NCBI GenBank assembly: GCA_011392765.1
Contig: WYCW01000001.1
Location: 1,477,006-1,541,005, forward strand
Direction: 5' to 3'
DNA length: 64,000 nt
DNA from: Candidatus Thiosymbion ectosymbiont of Catanema sp. Cochon2018
Lineage (GTDB): Bacteria > Pseudomonadota > Gammaproteobacteria > Chromatiales > Chromatiaceae
The position numbers and the translations under genes were made by a program. Positions 16,880 to 26,046 of the stretch are shown here, one piece after another. How positions within the stretch are numbered: the stretch's first letter is position 1; every line of letters begins with the position of its first letter. The notes under the pieces were generated by a model that worked only from the letters and a program-made list of their open reading frames with translations, was not told the origin of the DNA and searched no databases.

Positions 16880-18367
16880 TAAGTGTAAACTGTAGACGCT
16901 TTCACCCCAGGTATCTTTAACATTAACCACCAATTCACCCGAGTAATCGATTTCTATGGTGGCGTAATTAAACCATTTAAGTGCATCTTCCCAAGTCGTT
17001 ACAGTGTCCTCATTTTCAGGCCCAAAAAAGAACAAACTTTCCGTCCCCAAGGTTTTGTCAAAAGCACGATTGGGAAACAAACCGGCGTTGCCCGGCCCGA
17101 CGACTATTTCATGAAATGAATAGTTGTTATCTTTAAACGGAGTGTATTTGAATACTTCGGCAAAATGCACATCCGTGGTAATGAATAGCGCATTGGCTTT
17201 TTCATCCCGCAGAAATTCAACTATCTCTATTAATTCCTGTTCGAATCCCGTGTCCGATTGAGGTATACCTTCGATAGTAGGATCAGTGGTCTCATCATCA
17301 TTGCCCCAACCATCTCGACCGAGGTTTTGTGGCTGGCCCGTTGGAATTGAAATAGGAACACTTGACACGAGCACCTTCCATGTGGCGTTAGAGGAATGTA
17401 TTTTCTCCCTTAACCACTCGATCTGTTCACGACCAAGCATTGTTTTCTTACGTTCAGGATGATCCGCCGCAAGATTCGCGTCACGATATTGACGGTTGTC
17501 CAGAAAGAAAAGCTCCAGGTGTTTACCCCAACGAATATTTCTGTACAAGCGATTGGGAGTATGAGGCGATTTTCTTATCGGGGTGTAATCCAGAAACGCT
17601 TTTAATCCTATCGGCAACAGGGGAACATCCGCGGAGTAAGGCGTGCTGTCACGCGTATCGTGCAATGGTCCGAAATCATTGACGACTTCGTGATCGTCCC
17701 ATATTCCATAGTAAGGTGTGCTCGACAGTAATTTTTGAAAAGCAGCATCTTCACGTGCGTATCGCCAATGTGCCCAAAAGTCAGCAAGGTCAGCAGACTG
17801 AATGAAATTTCCCGGGACTTGTCGATTACCGTATTTCCCTATTTCTTCACAAGTATTATCGGCGTAAATCATATCCCCCAAACCAATAAACAGGTCTGCG
17901 GCCTCCTGGTGAATGGCATTAAAAATAGGAAACCCAAGCTCTCTGTCGCGGCAAACGTTTTGTCCGGCAAAATCTCCCGACCAGGCAATTTTTACCGCCT
18001 GTTTTTGGTGTCTCTCCGGTGCTGTTTTAAACCGGCCGCCGGCTGTTCCGCTTTTATTCCCATTGGACGACTCAAACCAGACTTTGTATTCATACTGCGT
18101 ATTTGACTTTAAATTTTCGAGTAAAACCTGCCCCGTATAATCGTCATCGGCACGAACGCATGTGGCATCGAATATTTCTTTTCCATCCGGGGAACGAACG
18201 ATGACTTTCATCGTTGCCTCTTGATCGGCACGTGACCAAACCACCGCAGTGCGGCTTTCAACGTCGCCGACAGTGACGCCATGGGTAATGCGTGGCACCC
18301 CATTTTCTTCACCAATACATGGGAAACCGAAGAATATCAACGATAACAAAAAAATGCTTTTTTTCAT
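16871..18367 (-). CDS. PhoD-like phosphatase, AT-rich insertion
   Basis: 498-aa exported phosphodiesterase/alkaline phosphatase D-type protein. An N-terminal signal peptide (KKSIFLLSLIFFGFPCIGEE) is followed by the PhoD N-terminal beta domain (THGVTVGDVESRTAVVWSRA). The metallophosphatase core shows WSGDFAGQN, IGLGDMIYADNTC, YGIWDDHEVVNDFG, FLDNRQYRD and ITTDVHFAEVF. Base composition is much more AT-rich than the flanking genes. It lies exactly between a duplicated PIN scrap and a duplicated amrS scrap, so it is probably a horizontally acquired insertion. Confidence 0.9.
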   Translation of the reverse strand: MKKSIFLLSLIFFGFPCIGEENGVPRITHGVTVGDVESRTAVVWSRADQEATMKVIVRSPDGKEIFDATCVRADDDYTGQVLLENLKSNTQYEYKVWFESSNGNKSGTAGGRFKTAPERHQKQAVKIAWSGDFAGQNVCRDRELGFPIFNAIHQEAADLFIGLGDMIYADNTCEEIGKYGNRQVPGNFIQSADLADFWAHWRYAREDAAFQKLLSSTPYYGIWDDHEVVNDFGPLHDTRDSTPYSADVPLLPIGLKAFLDYTPIRKSPHTPNRLYRNIRWGKHLELFFLDNRQYRDANLAADHPERKKTMLGREQIEWLREKIHSSNATWKVLVSSVPISIPTGQPQNLGRDGWGNDDETTDPTIEGIPQSDTGFEQELIEIVEFLRDEKANALFITTDVHFAEVFKYTPFKDNNYSFHEIVVGPGNAGLFPNRAFDKTLGTESLFFFGPENEDTVTTWEDALKWFNYATIEIDYSGELVVNVKDTWGESVYSLHLSR

Positions 18368-18386
18368 TTGTTTTCCTCATGGCAAT

Positions 18387-18556
18387 TCGAACGCCCGTAG
18401 CTGGTGAGCAGGATCCGGTCGTCCTCGCACACGCGCACGAAACACAATCCCTGCTGGCCCGACTTGAGCTTACAGGCCGTGGGCACACATCGCACTGGAT
18501 GCGACCGTCTTCCAGCCGATGCCGGTAGCGCGTCGGGTGATGACTCGGTTGGATAC
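18387..18556 (-). pseudogene. Duplicated 5' fragment of amrS, frameshifted
   Basis: This segment matches 16,640-16,808 of amrS (IQPSHHPTRYRHRLEDGRIQ). One C is missing at CAGGCCGTG compared with the intact copy, which shifts the frame, and the fragment ends at the PhoD-like gene start. It is non-functional and marks the right side of the insertion. Confidence 0.85.
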
Positions 18557-18567
18557 CCGTGGTCACT

Positions 18568-18996
18568 TTATGAGGTGATCCAGATCCGATCGAATTGCCC
18601 ACCTGACAAGGTGCGCAGGATATGGAAATCACGACGGTCGGTCGTCAAAACCCGGTTGGTTCGCTCGATCCCCGACAGCCAAACGATACAGGCGTCAGCC
18701 AAGTCGATCTTTTGATCCGCGTACTTCTCCACGATGCCGGAGATCACAGGTAGATCCGGAGTCTCGATCTGACGCAGGCGCATGGCACCGCGGCGAATCC
18801 ATTCCAACAGGGCCAGCTTGCCGCGTGCATCGAGAAAAAAACAGGTTTCAACAATGGTAGGCCACACAGTTACCAGGTCGGCACCGGGAGGATGCAGCCT
18901 ATCCGCCAAGAGCGCCTTCGCACTTTCGTGCAGCGGATCGGTACCATCGAACAGCGCAACCAAAAAACCGGTGTCAACGAGAACGGTATTTCTCAT
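18568..18996 (-). CDS. PIN-domain toxin (VapC-like)
   Basis: 142-aa PIN ribonuclease-type protein. The N-terminal acidic motif is VLVDTGFLVALFDGTDPLH, followed by VETCFFLDARGK (conserved E) and the C-terminal acidic pair KIDLADACIVWLS with VLTTDRRDF. The start (MRNTVLVDTG) overlaps the preceding ribbon-helix-helix gene by 23 bp, a typical toxin-antitoxin arrangement. Its 5' part is duplicated at 16,814. Confidence 0.88.
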   Translation of the reverse strand: MRNTVLVDTGFLVALFDGTDPLHESAKALLADRLHPPGADLVTVWPTIVETCFFLDARGKLALLEWIRRGAMRLRQIETPDLPVISGIVEKYADQKIDLADACIVWLSGIERTNRVLTTDRRDFHILRTLSGGQFDRIWITS

Positions 18997-19231
18997 GCAG
19001 CCGTTCCCGGATCCGGCGGCGCAACGGGTCCGCAGGCGGCTCCGCCGCACTCCCTTGATCGAACAAATCCACCCCCAGTTCGTACGCATTCGGCGGGGGC
19101 TCCAGACTCGCCAACCAATCGGCAAGACTGCGTTTGACGGCCTCGCTCTTGTTGTAACCATACCGACGACAGACCGCATTCAGACGCCGTTCCAAGTCTC
19201 CGTCCAAACGCACCGACAACATATCATGCAC
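18974..19231 (-). CDS. Ribbon-helix-helix antitoxin
   Basis: 85-aa protein whose N-terminus (MLSVRLDGDLERRLNAVCRR then YGYNKSEAVKRSLADWL) is a CopG/RHH DNA-binding domain. The C-terminal tail is likely to wrap the toxin. It lies directly upstream of and overlaps the PIN gene. The start may be the first or the fourth codon (both Met). Such antitoxins normally repress their own promoter. Confidence 0.88.
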   Translation of the reverse strand: MHDMLSVRLDGDLERRLNAVCRRYGYNKSEAVKRSLADWLASLEPPPNAYELGVDLFDQGSAAEPPADPLRRRIRERLHEKYRSR

Positions 19232-19289
19232 CTCTCAGAAACCGTATGACTGTATCACAGCACCAGGGCTGGATAACTGTCAAGGGACC

Positions 19290-19469
19290 ATGCGCGAGGT
19301 CCGTAAGACTGCCGTTCATAACGAATGGCCGGCTGCCGAGATTCAAGAGGCCAGCGACGACCCACGGCCAAGCATCCCGCACGACGAAACCATGGCCGAG
19401 ATGGACGCCGAGATTGTTGCCGTGGTCGGCACCGGACGACGCGCACCACACGCCGAGGGTAAAGTGTGA
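19290..19469 (+). CDS. Possible small antitoxin-like ORF
   Basis: A 59-codon frame encodes a product ending PRPSIPHDETMAEMDAEIVA followed by VVGTGRR. This stretch resembles the linker/C-terminal region of RelB/DinJ or related type II antitoxins. The N-terminal half (MREVRKTAVHNEWPAAEI) is not recognisable. There is no toxin partner downstream on this strand. It may be a remnant. Confidence 0.35.
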   Translation: MREVRKTAVHNEWPAAEIQEASDDPRPSIPHDETMAEMDAEIVAVVGTGRRAPHAEGKV

Positions 19470-19500
19470 CGAGGGCTTGTCGCATTGAGAAGCTGTTTGG

Positions 19501-22500
19501 TTAAAACGAATCGGGACTATCCTCAGTGCGGTCGGCCGTCTCCTCGACGAACCGGGCCACATCGGAGGCGAGTGACGCGAGCAGATCCGGGGGGGCCCGG
19601 TCTTCGGCCTGGGCCAGGGCGACGGCGCGCATGACCAGGGTCGCGTCGTCCGGTTGGAGCTTACCGGAGGGCAGGGCGTCCGCGTACAGCCAGACGCCGG
19701 CCGTGTGGGGCTCGGGTGGCGCCTTGGCCCCGCAGCGTAGGGCGGAGGCGCAGAGGAGGGCGCCGAGCAGCAGCTCGCCGGCGGGGGCGGCGGAGCGGTC
19801 CTGGCGTAGCAGCACCTCGGCGGCTTCCAGCTTCTGGCGGGCCCGACGCACCAGCGTGGGCTCGGTCGCAGTAGGTTGCTCCGGGGCCTCGTAGAAGCTC
19901 TGTGCCCCGTTCGCAGGCGATGCGACGCCCAGGCGCTGGAGTCCCTTCAAGGTGCGCCGGTCGATGAGCGCGATGGGGACCCGCTGTGAGATGGCGACCG
20001 CGCGCTCATCGGCATCGTCGTCGACCGCGTCCATCACTACCAGCAGGCCGCCTTGTGCGCCGAGGATGCGTTCGATACCCGGACCCAGCTCGCGCTGCAG
20101 CTCGAGGATACAGCGCCTGACCTCCTCGGCGGTGCCATCGTCGGCCGCACCGGGCAAGGCCGGTTGCCTGCTCGTGGCCTCCGTCGGCGGATGATCCGCG
20201 GGGGGTGGTGAGGCGTCTTCCTCGACAGCCGGTATCCGGTCCACGGGTGGCGGCGTTTCGGGTTCCTCCAGGGTTTCGGCCAGGTCCTCCGCCAAGACTT
20301 CCGCGAGGCGTTTGGAGACGCCTACCACGTCCTCGGTGGCATCCGAGTCCATCACATTGTCGAACAGGTTGCGTTTCCCCCGGATCAATCTCAGTACCTG
20401 CTCCTCGTAGGAATCCGGCGCCACCAAGTGCAAGACCTGGACCTTGCTCCGTTGGCCCAGACGATGGATGCGGGCGACACGCTGGTCCAGCACCGCCGGG
20501 TTCCAGGGAATATCCAGGTTGACCAGCACCGAGGCGCTCTGCAGGTTCAGACCCGTGCCGCCGGCGTCGGTGGAAATGAAGACCTGACACGCTTCGTCCT
20601 CGCGGAAGCGGTCCATCAGATCACCGCGCTTGGCGCTGGGTACGCCGCCGTGCAACCGTACACAGTCGAGACCCATGCGCCGGACCCGGAGCTCCACCAG
20701 TTCGCCCATGTAGGCCCACTGGGAGAAGACCACGGCCTTGAGCCCGGCCAGTTGGCAGGTCTCTTCGAGAATGCTGGTCAGCTCGTCGAGCTTGGGTGAT
20801 CCCGGCGTGGTTTTATCGACCAGCTCGGCAGCGTTGCAGGCCATACGCGCCCGCTGCAGGGCGGCCATCATGCGGTTCTGCTCTACGGGCGTCAGGGGGC
20901 GACGTTTGAGGATCTGGGCCAGGCGTGCCGCGGTGGCCAGGGCCTCGTCGTGGATCTCGACCTGGCGCGACGACATGACCACGTCTCGGCGTTGCTCGAT
21001 GCGATCCGGCAGCTGGTCCCTCACCAGGGCGCGGTCCCGGCGCAGCATCACCGGCTGCAGGCGCCGGCGCAGCTCCGAGAGGTTGCGATAGCCGAGCACC
21101 TTGCCGCGCTCGTCGGTGATGTGGAAGTCCACCAGATAGCGCCACAGGGGCCCCAGCACCCGAGCATCGACCACCTGCATCAGACTGTAGAGGTCCTCGA
21201 GGCGGTTTTCTAACGGTGTGCCGCTGAGTACGAAGACGTACCGCGACGGGATGCGCTTAATAGCGGCGGCGATCTTGGTGCGCCAATTCTTGATCCGTTG
21301 CGCCTCGTCCAGGATCAAAAGATCCGGGGCCAGGGTTTCGTTGATCAGACTCAGATCCCGCAACACCAGCTCGTAGTTGATGACATAGAACCCGGAGCCC
21401 TTGCGGTACCGGACCGACCGTGCGGCGACGGGTCCCTGGACCAGCTGGGCCTGCGCGCCGGTAAAACGCTCGATCTCCCGGACCCATTGGAACTTGAGCG
21501 ACGCCGGACACACGATCAGCACCTTCTCGACCGCATCCTGACGGTGCAGCCAGTAGGCCGCGGCAATCGCCTGCAAGGTCTTCCCCAGACCCATATCGTC
21601 CGCCAGGAGCGCGCGCCCGCGCCCGACGAGGAAGGCGACCCCATCGACCTGATACGGATAGAGTCGGGCCCGGATGTCGGGCAGCCGCCCGCCACTGTCA
21701 CGAATGCGCTGGCCGATCTCCCGGGCGCGCAGCTCGCGGGCGGCGTCATCGGCAATGCGGCGGGCGAAGCCGAGCGCGTCGTCGCCGATCAGCAGATTAT
21801 CGTCACCGCCGGCCTGTTCCGCGAAGTGCAGGAAGTCATCGGGCAGCCGGCCGGTGAAGGCCCCGCCGGTATCGAAGTAGCGGGCGAGGAGGGGACTCAA
21901 GTGGGCGGCGACCTCGGTGCCGCGGTGCACTCGGATGCAGGGAGCCTCGTCGCCGTCCCAATCCAGATAGACATAGGGCAGCGGCGGCGGCTGGTGCCGG
22001 ATGGCATCGAAATCCCGGCGCTTGCCGATCCGGTGCAGGACCGCTTCGATGTGCTTGCAGGTGCCCAGCTGGTTGGTCGCGAAGTCAGGACAGCTACAGT
22101 GGTTGGCACGCTTGGTCAAGGACCGGATCTGAACCTGATAGCTGGTTTGGAAATGACTGCCGGCAGTGGCGATGGAGCGCGCCCGCCAGGTGCCGAACCA
22201 GGGTTCCCCGGACAGGGGCTCGACCTGTACCTCGGTGCGGCCGCGCTTGGTGCGCTCCTCGATAGCTGCCGCCAGGGCATCCTCGAACCGGCTGTCCGCG
22301 TCACCGGCGGTACCATAAGCCAAGAGCGCCGCCAGCCCATGGAGACAAATACCGGGGCTTTCACCGCAATCGCAGCTCGACCACAGATTACCGTCGGCGT
22401 CGTAGCCCAGGCGCAGGTCCAGCTGTTCTTCCTGATCCTCGTCCTCCACGGTGGCGACGAGCTCACCCTCGCCGAAGGCGACGCGGGTCACGCGGTTGTC

Positions 22501-22614
22501 ATGGGCATGACGCAGGGCCTTGGCAATGAGAGCGCCATCGGCCAACGCATGGAGCTCCTCCGTATCGAAGAGGAAATCCGCCGGTTCGGCGCCGATCCGG
22601 GTGTCTTGAGACAT
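19501..22614 (-). CDS. SWIM-zinc-finger SNF2-family helicase
   Basis: Large SNF2/Rad54-type ATPase of about 1037 aa. Two CxC...CxH zinc motifs lie in the N-terminal part: SCDCGESPGICLHG (about residue 80) and HCSCPDFATNQLGTCKH (about residue 170, a SWIM finger). The helicase core has LLADDMGLGKTLQAIAAAYW (Walker A), LLILDEAQRIKNW, VFVLSGTPLENRLEDL, FISTDAGGTGLNLQSA and QRVARIHRLGQRSKVQV. About 300 residues follow, ending in an acidic, low-complexity tail. The start MSQDTRIGAE is preferred over an upstream ATG. Likely a DNA remodelling or repair motor; the exact role is unknown. Confidence 0.9.
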   Translation of the reverse strand: MSQDTRIGAEPADFLFDTEELHALADGALIAKALRHAHDNRVTRVAFGEGELVATVEDEDQEEQLDLRLGYDADGNLWSSCDCGESPGICLHGLAALLAYGTAGDADSRFEDALAAAIEERTKRGRTEVQVEPLSGEPWFGTWRARSIATAGSHFQTSYQVQIRSLTKRANHCSCPDFATNQLGTCKHIEAVLHRIGKRRDFDAIRHQPPPLPYVYLDWDGDEAPCIRVHRGTEVAAHLSPLLARYFDTGGAFTGRLPDDFLHFAEQAGGDDNLLIGDDALGFARRIADDAARELRAREIGQRIRDSGGRLPDIRARLYPYQVDGVAFLVGRGRALLADDMGLGKTLQAIAAAYWLHRQDAVEKVLIVCPASLKFQWVREIERFTGAQAQLVQGPVAARSVRYRKGSGFYVINYELVLRDLSLINETLAPDLLILDEAQRIKNWRTKIAAAIKRIPSRYVFVLSGTPLENRLEDLYSLMQVVDARVLGPLWRYLVDFHITDERGKVLGYRNLSELRRRLQPVMLRRDRALVRDQLPDRIEQRRDVVMSSRQVEIHDEALATAARLAQILKRRPLTPVEQNRMMAALQRARMACNAAELVDKTTPGSPKLDELTSILEETCQLAGLKAVVFSQWAYMGELVELRVRRMGLDCVRLHGGVPSAKRGDLMDRFREDEACQVFISTDAGGTGLNLQSASVLVNLDIPWNPAVLDQRVARIHRLGQRSKVQVLHLVAPDSYEEQVLRLIRGKRNLFDNVMDSDATEDVVGVSKRLAEVLAEDLAETLEEPETPPPVDRIPAVEEDASPPPADHPPTEATSRQPALPGAADDGTAEEVRRCILELQRELGPGIERILGAQGGLLVVMDAVDDDADERAVAISQRVPIALIDRRTLKGLQRLGVASPANGAQSFYEAPEQPTATEPTLVRRARQKLEAAEVLLRQDRSAAPAGELLLGALLCASALRCGAKAPPEPHTAGVWLYADALPSGKLQPDDATLVMRAVALAQAEDRAPPDLLASLASDVARFVEETADRTEDSPDSF

Positions 22615-22698
22615 TGCAGGGATTATCCTGTGAACGATATTCATAGAGGCGAAAACTTTTCGCCCCTCTAACGAGGCTCCGCCTCAGCTCAACGAATC

Positions 22699-23721
22699 TC
22701 AATGCTCCTCGAACACGGCCTCTACCGTAGATGCATCCAGAATACGATCGGCCCAGCGATCGAGTTGTTCCAGAGTGGCCGTGGCAAGGCGCTTGCGGGT
22801 TGCCTCGTCGAGGGGGCCGAAGCGTTTGACTAGGAGGCGTTCCAGGAGGGTTGCGGCCTTTTCGGTTTCGCCTTCGCGTTTGCCTTCCAGCCGACCTTCG
22901 CGTTTGCCTTCCAGCTTACCTTCCAGCCTGCCTTGCTCCAGACCTTGTTGTAAGCCTTTCTGGATGGCAAGTCGTTCAACACTCGTGACATAGAGCATTT
23001 CGGTTTCTCCTTCGATAGCTTCGATATCTTGCCAGAGCCATTGTTCAAGCGCATCGGGCAGGCCCATCATCCAGTCGATGATGGCAAACAGGTCTAATAT
23101 GCGTTGCCGGTCCCACCCTTGCCGGTAGAGCGCACGCACGAGCTTGAGCTTGGCCTGATAACGGGCTTGCGGGTCGCCTTTGGTCTGACGGGTGTGCAGG
23201 TGCGCCATGGTAACCAGGGCGAAGGGGTTGGGGTTCGCTTCCGGTAATTCGGCGCGGTCCGCATAGTCGATGAGCTTGACCACGGGGAATTCGAGGGTAT
23301 GGCGGCAGCCAAGGACCTCGAAGCCATAGTGGTCGGGTCGCCACCCGGTATCCTCATCGGCCAGCACGGCGAGGCTGGCGATGGGACGATCATAGCGGTC
23401 GAAGAGCCGGTAGTTGTAGGTGAACATGCGTCGGGCAAAGTCGGTATCGCGTTGGCCCTGGACCTCGATATGGATGTAGATCCAGCGTTGTTCGCCACCC
23501 TTGAGGGTGACCTGGACCAGGGCATCGGCAAAGCGTTTGCCGAGTTCGGCGTCGCGCACCACTTGACGCAGCTCGGTGTTCTTGAACTCATGGCCCCGTG
23601 CCCAGTCGATTTGGGCGTACGCCGCGGGGAAATAGAAGGCCATGAATTCGAGGAAGGCATGCTCGAGCATCTGTTTCCAGGGGCTGTCGTAGGCGTCGCG
23701 GTTATGTTGAAGGTTGGTCAT
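22699..23721 (-). CDS. Rpn-like PD-(D/E)XK nuclease with DUF4351-type tail
   Basis: 340-aa protein of the Rpn/YhgA-like transposase-related nuclease group. The N-terminal domain has the PD-(D/E)XK elements KRFADALVQVTL and IYIHIEVQGQ. The middle is helical (ILDLFAIIDWMMGLP). A charged repetitive stretch of EGKxEG units (about residues 255-285) precedes the C-terminal helical end (LLERLLVKRFGPLDEA), typical of DUF4351 proteins. Members are found in many copies in repeat-rich genomes and promote RecA-independent recombination in E. coli. Confidence 0.8.
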   Translation of the reverse strand: MTNLQHNRDAYDSPWKQMLEHAFLEFMAFYFPAAYAQIDWARGHEFKNTELRQVVRDAELGKRFADALVQVTLKGGEQRWIYIHIEVQGQRDTDFARRMFTYNYRLFDRYDRPIASLAVLADEDTGWRPDHYGFEVLGCRHTLEFPVVKLIDYADRAELPEANPNPFALVTMAHLHTRQTKGDPQARYQAKLKLVRALYRQGWDRQRILDLFAIIDWMMGLPDALEQWLWQDIEAIEGETEMLYVTSVERLAIQKGLQQGLEQGRLEGKLEGKREGRLEGKREGETEKAATLLERLLVKRFGPLDEATRKRLATATLEQLDRWADRILDASTVEAVFEEH

Positions 23722-23727
23722 AGGATG

Positions 23728-24165
23728 TTAGGCGGTATGAATGACTAACGAGGCTTCAGGACTCCCATTGGTCTTGAATGCCGCGAGTTTCGGGATCGAT
23801 TCGCAAGCCAAGGTAAAGAAATCTGTGTCTTTTTCTATACCGACACTTGTATAGCCCATAGCTTCGGAAGCAGCCGGCGTCGAAGAGCGAGGCATGACAC
23901 TTACTTCACTAAACTCCTCATGCGCGGCCTTGGGACGGTCACCGCCCCCCATCAAAAGAAGGGGGGATTCTCCAGACTCCGCCTTTGTCGGAACGCAGTT
24001 TATCCTATTGTTCAGGGGTATACTCATGAAGGCCGTAGGGAGGGTCCGTTACCACGGCATGAATACTGTTTTGCCGTTGGCATTCCAACCAGTCAAGACA
24101 GTTGGCGTGAACCAGTGTAGAGTTGCCGAAAAGGATAGACGTCCGGGCGTCTTGTAGTCAATGGC
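23728..24165 (-). pseudogene. Broken DNA methyltransferase
   Basis: Reading on the minus strand from about 24,145, one frame encodes SILFGNSTLVHANCLDWLEC and AVVTDPPYGLHEYTPEQ, including the catalytic DPPY motif of amino-methyltransferases. It then meets a TAG stop, continues DKLRSDKGGVWRIPPS, and loses the middle of the gene. A different frame encodes the C-terminal SAM-binding end EAMGYTSVGIEKDTDFFTLA. An in-frame stop, a frameshift and a large internal deletion make it a pseudogene. It may be what is left of a defence locus. Confidence 0.8.
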
Positions 24166-24181
24166 AAGACCTTAACAGCTG

Positions 24182-24500
24182 GTTAAATCGAGTAAGGGTA
24201 AGGTTGGGCAAAGCCCGTAGGATGGACGTAGGATGCGGTGAGCGCGGTATACCGTAGCAGGATTACACCAATCCTGACCGCGAACCGCATCAATGGTGTG
24301 GTGAGGTCAGGGACCTCCCCCTGCCTGTCGGCAGACAGGTGCGGCAGGCAGGCGGGGCCACGGCGAACCGCATCAATGGATGGCCCGTGCCTGACATTCT
24401 TGTCATCCAGAGCACAGCGAGGGACCTTGTTGGGCACGGTGCCGTCCACTGCCGGAAGGTGTCCCTTTTCAGGTGGGCTGTGCCCACCGTCTATGCTGGA
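24182..24500. repeat. Gene-free repeat patch before the GlcG-like gene
   Basis: It contains GGTTGGGCAAAGCCCGTAGG, the GGATTACACCAATCCTGACC segment shared (inverted) with the left edge of the window, and several short repeated phrases such as CTGCCTGTCGGCAGACAGG (also at 63,530). No ORF looks real. Confidence 0.65.
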
Positions 24501-24511
24501 GAAATCAGACC

Positions 24512-25273
24512 ATGAAAAGCAATCAACGAATCCTCCATGCCTCATTGGCAACATTCGTCTCAACGATACTGTTTGCACCGGTATCCTTCTCGGATAACTT
24601 ACCGACCCACTCCCAACTCCAAACAACGCTGCGCACGGTGGTAAAGGAAAACAACGGGGGGTTCGGCTTCGATATGTGGGCTACGCTTGTGGACAGGGAT
24701 GGCGTAGTAGAGGCAGTCGCGTTTTCAGGCAAGGACCGCGGCGATCAATGGCCGGGGAGTCGCGTCATCTCGGCCCAAAAGGCCAATACGGCCAATGCCT
24801 TCAGTCTACCTGGCCTGGCGCTGTCGACGGCAAATCTGTTTTCGGCGGTGCAGCCGGGAGGAAGCCTGTTCGGGCTCCAATTCAGCAATCCGGTAGCCAC
24901 CGAGGTCGCCTATCGCGGTCCTGCGATGGATTTCGGTACGGCCAGGGACCCCCTGGTTGGACACACAATCGGCGGGGTCAATGTGTTCGGCGGTGGCTTA
25001 CCCCTCTACGATCGTACCGGCAAGCTGGTGGGAGCAATCGGCGTCAGCGGCGACAGCTCATGCGCCGACCATAACATCGCGTGGAAGGTACGCCATACGC
25101 TTGGGTTGGATAACATCCCCGGAGGCGTGAGCCCCGCAAAGGATGATAATATCGTGTATGACATCACGAACGGAACGAGTGCCCGTGGATGGGGTCATCC
25201 GGAATGTGCCCCCGCGGCAACCCGGATAGCAAAGGAGCTTCCCAAGACAAGCCCAACCGCACCTAAGCCTTGA
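24512..25273 (+). CDS. Exported GlcG/HbpS-family protein
   Basis: 253-aa protein with a signal peptide (MKSNQRILHASLATFVSTIL to VSFSDN) and a GlcG/HbpS (DUF336) domain. The conserved pattern is visible as GGFGFDMWATLVDRDGVVEA, SRVISAQKANTANAFSLPG and GGVNVFGGGLPLYDRTGKLV with GAIGVSGDSSCADHNIAW. Family members bind haem or small ligands in the periplasm. The start has GGAGAAA upstream. No catalytic partner is adjacent, so the ligand cannot be predicted. Confidence 0.85.
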   Translation: MKSNQRILHASLATFVSTILFAPVSFSDNLPTHSQLQTTLRTVVKENNGGFGFDMWATLVDRDGVVEAVAFSGKDRGDQWPGSRVISAQKANTANAFSLPGLALSTANLFSAVQPGGSLFGLQFSNPVATEVAYRGPAMDFGTARDPLVGHTIGGVNVFGGGLPLYDRTGKLVGAIGVSGDSSCADHNIAWKVRHTLGLDNIPGGVSPAKDDNIVYDITNGTSARGWGHPECAPAATRIAKELPKTSPTAPKP

Positions 25274-25428
25274 AGTTCGCGTGTCTCACCGGGGTGCCGC
25301 CGGCTGCCTCGATGGGATGCGATGCCATCTATATCTTGCGAAGCTACAGCAGGAGACAAAAGGTCCCGCTGGCATATTTTTGATCGTGTTAGCTTTATTG
25401 CTATGTGCCTACGGGAAGGTGATCTCTA

Positions 25429-26037
25429 ATGAAGACAACTAACTTTTTTATTGATTACTTGGTGGTCGGTGTAATTCTTTTCATCAGCCTACTCCTTCCT
25501 ATGTACACGATGTTTCCCAATTATCTGGATATCGTAGTTTCATACAGCACAAAGGATAAATCTTATGCACTGCCTTTGGCTATGGTCATTATCTATATCT
25601 TGGGGATATTATTTAATCAGATTTCTGACGTTTTTTTAAGCAAAGCTAGCTCTATTCTTCGGTTGGAGAAAATTCTTAAAGAAGAAGAAAAGATAAAGGA
25701 ACTCGTAGACGGTGGTTATCATGCTGCGCTGCAAAAAGTGGTATTTTCATCACAATCTGCTTACGATTTTTTGTCATTTCGCCGCTCCATTATCCGCATT
25801 TTTAGAGCCCTTGCCGTTGGTTTATTACTATCCTTCATTCTCTCAGTTAGTGGCGAGGCAGTGAAGCTATTTCACTCGACTTCAAACGGATTGATTTTTT
25901 ATCTCCTGCTGGTTATTCACGTGGCTCTATTTGCATTTATAAGATACCGAATGATTAAATTGCAGGTCGGGTATTACAAAGCAATAACTAATTTCTACCT
26001 GAGCAGTGAAGAAAAGAAATCACGAGAAAACGATTAG
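25429..26037 (+). CDS. AT-rich four-helix membrane protein, unknown function
   Basis: 202-aa protein that I do not recognise. Hydrophobic segments lie at about residues 8-30, 48-66, 123-143 and 153-175, with a charged helical stretch (LRLEKILKEEEKIKEL) between the second and third. The composition is strikingly AT-rich compared with neighbours. The downstream P-loop gene starts 9 bp after its stop, so the two form a cassette. It could anchor or sense for the P-loop protein. Confidence 0.75.
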   Translation: MKTTNFFIDYLVVGVILFISLLLPMYTMFPNYLDIVVSYSTKDKSYALPLAMVIIYILGILFNQISDVFLSKASSILRLEKILKEEEKIKELVDGGYHAALQKVVFSSQSAYDFLSFRRSIIRIFRALAVGLLLSFILSVSGEAVKLFHSTSNGLIFYLLLVIHVALFAFIRYRMIKLQVGYYKAITNFYLSSEEKKSREND

Positions 26038-26046
26038 TCTATACCA

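Noticed and set aside
21298..22671. 457-codon frame opposite the SNF2 helicase
   Set aside because: Shadow of the helicase coding strand with no recognisable domain.
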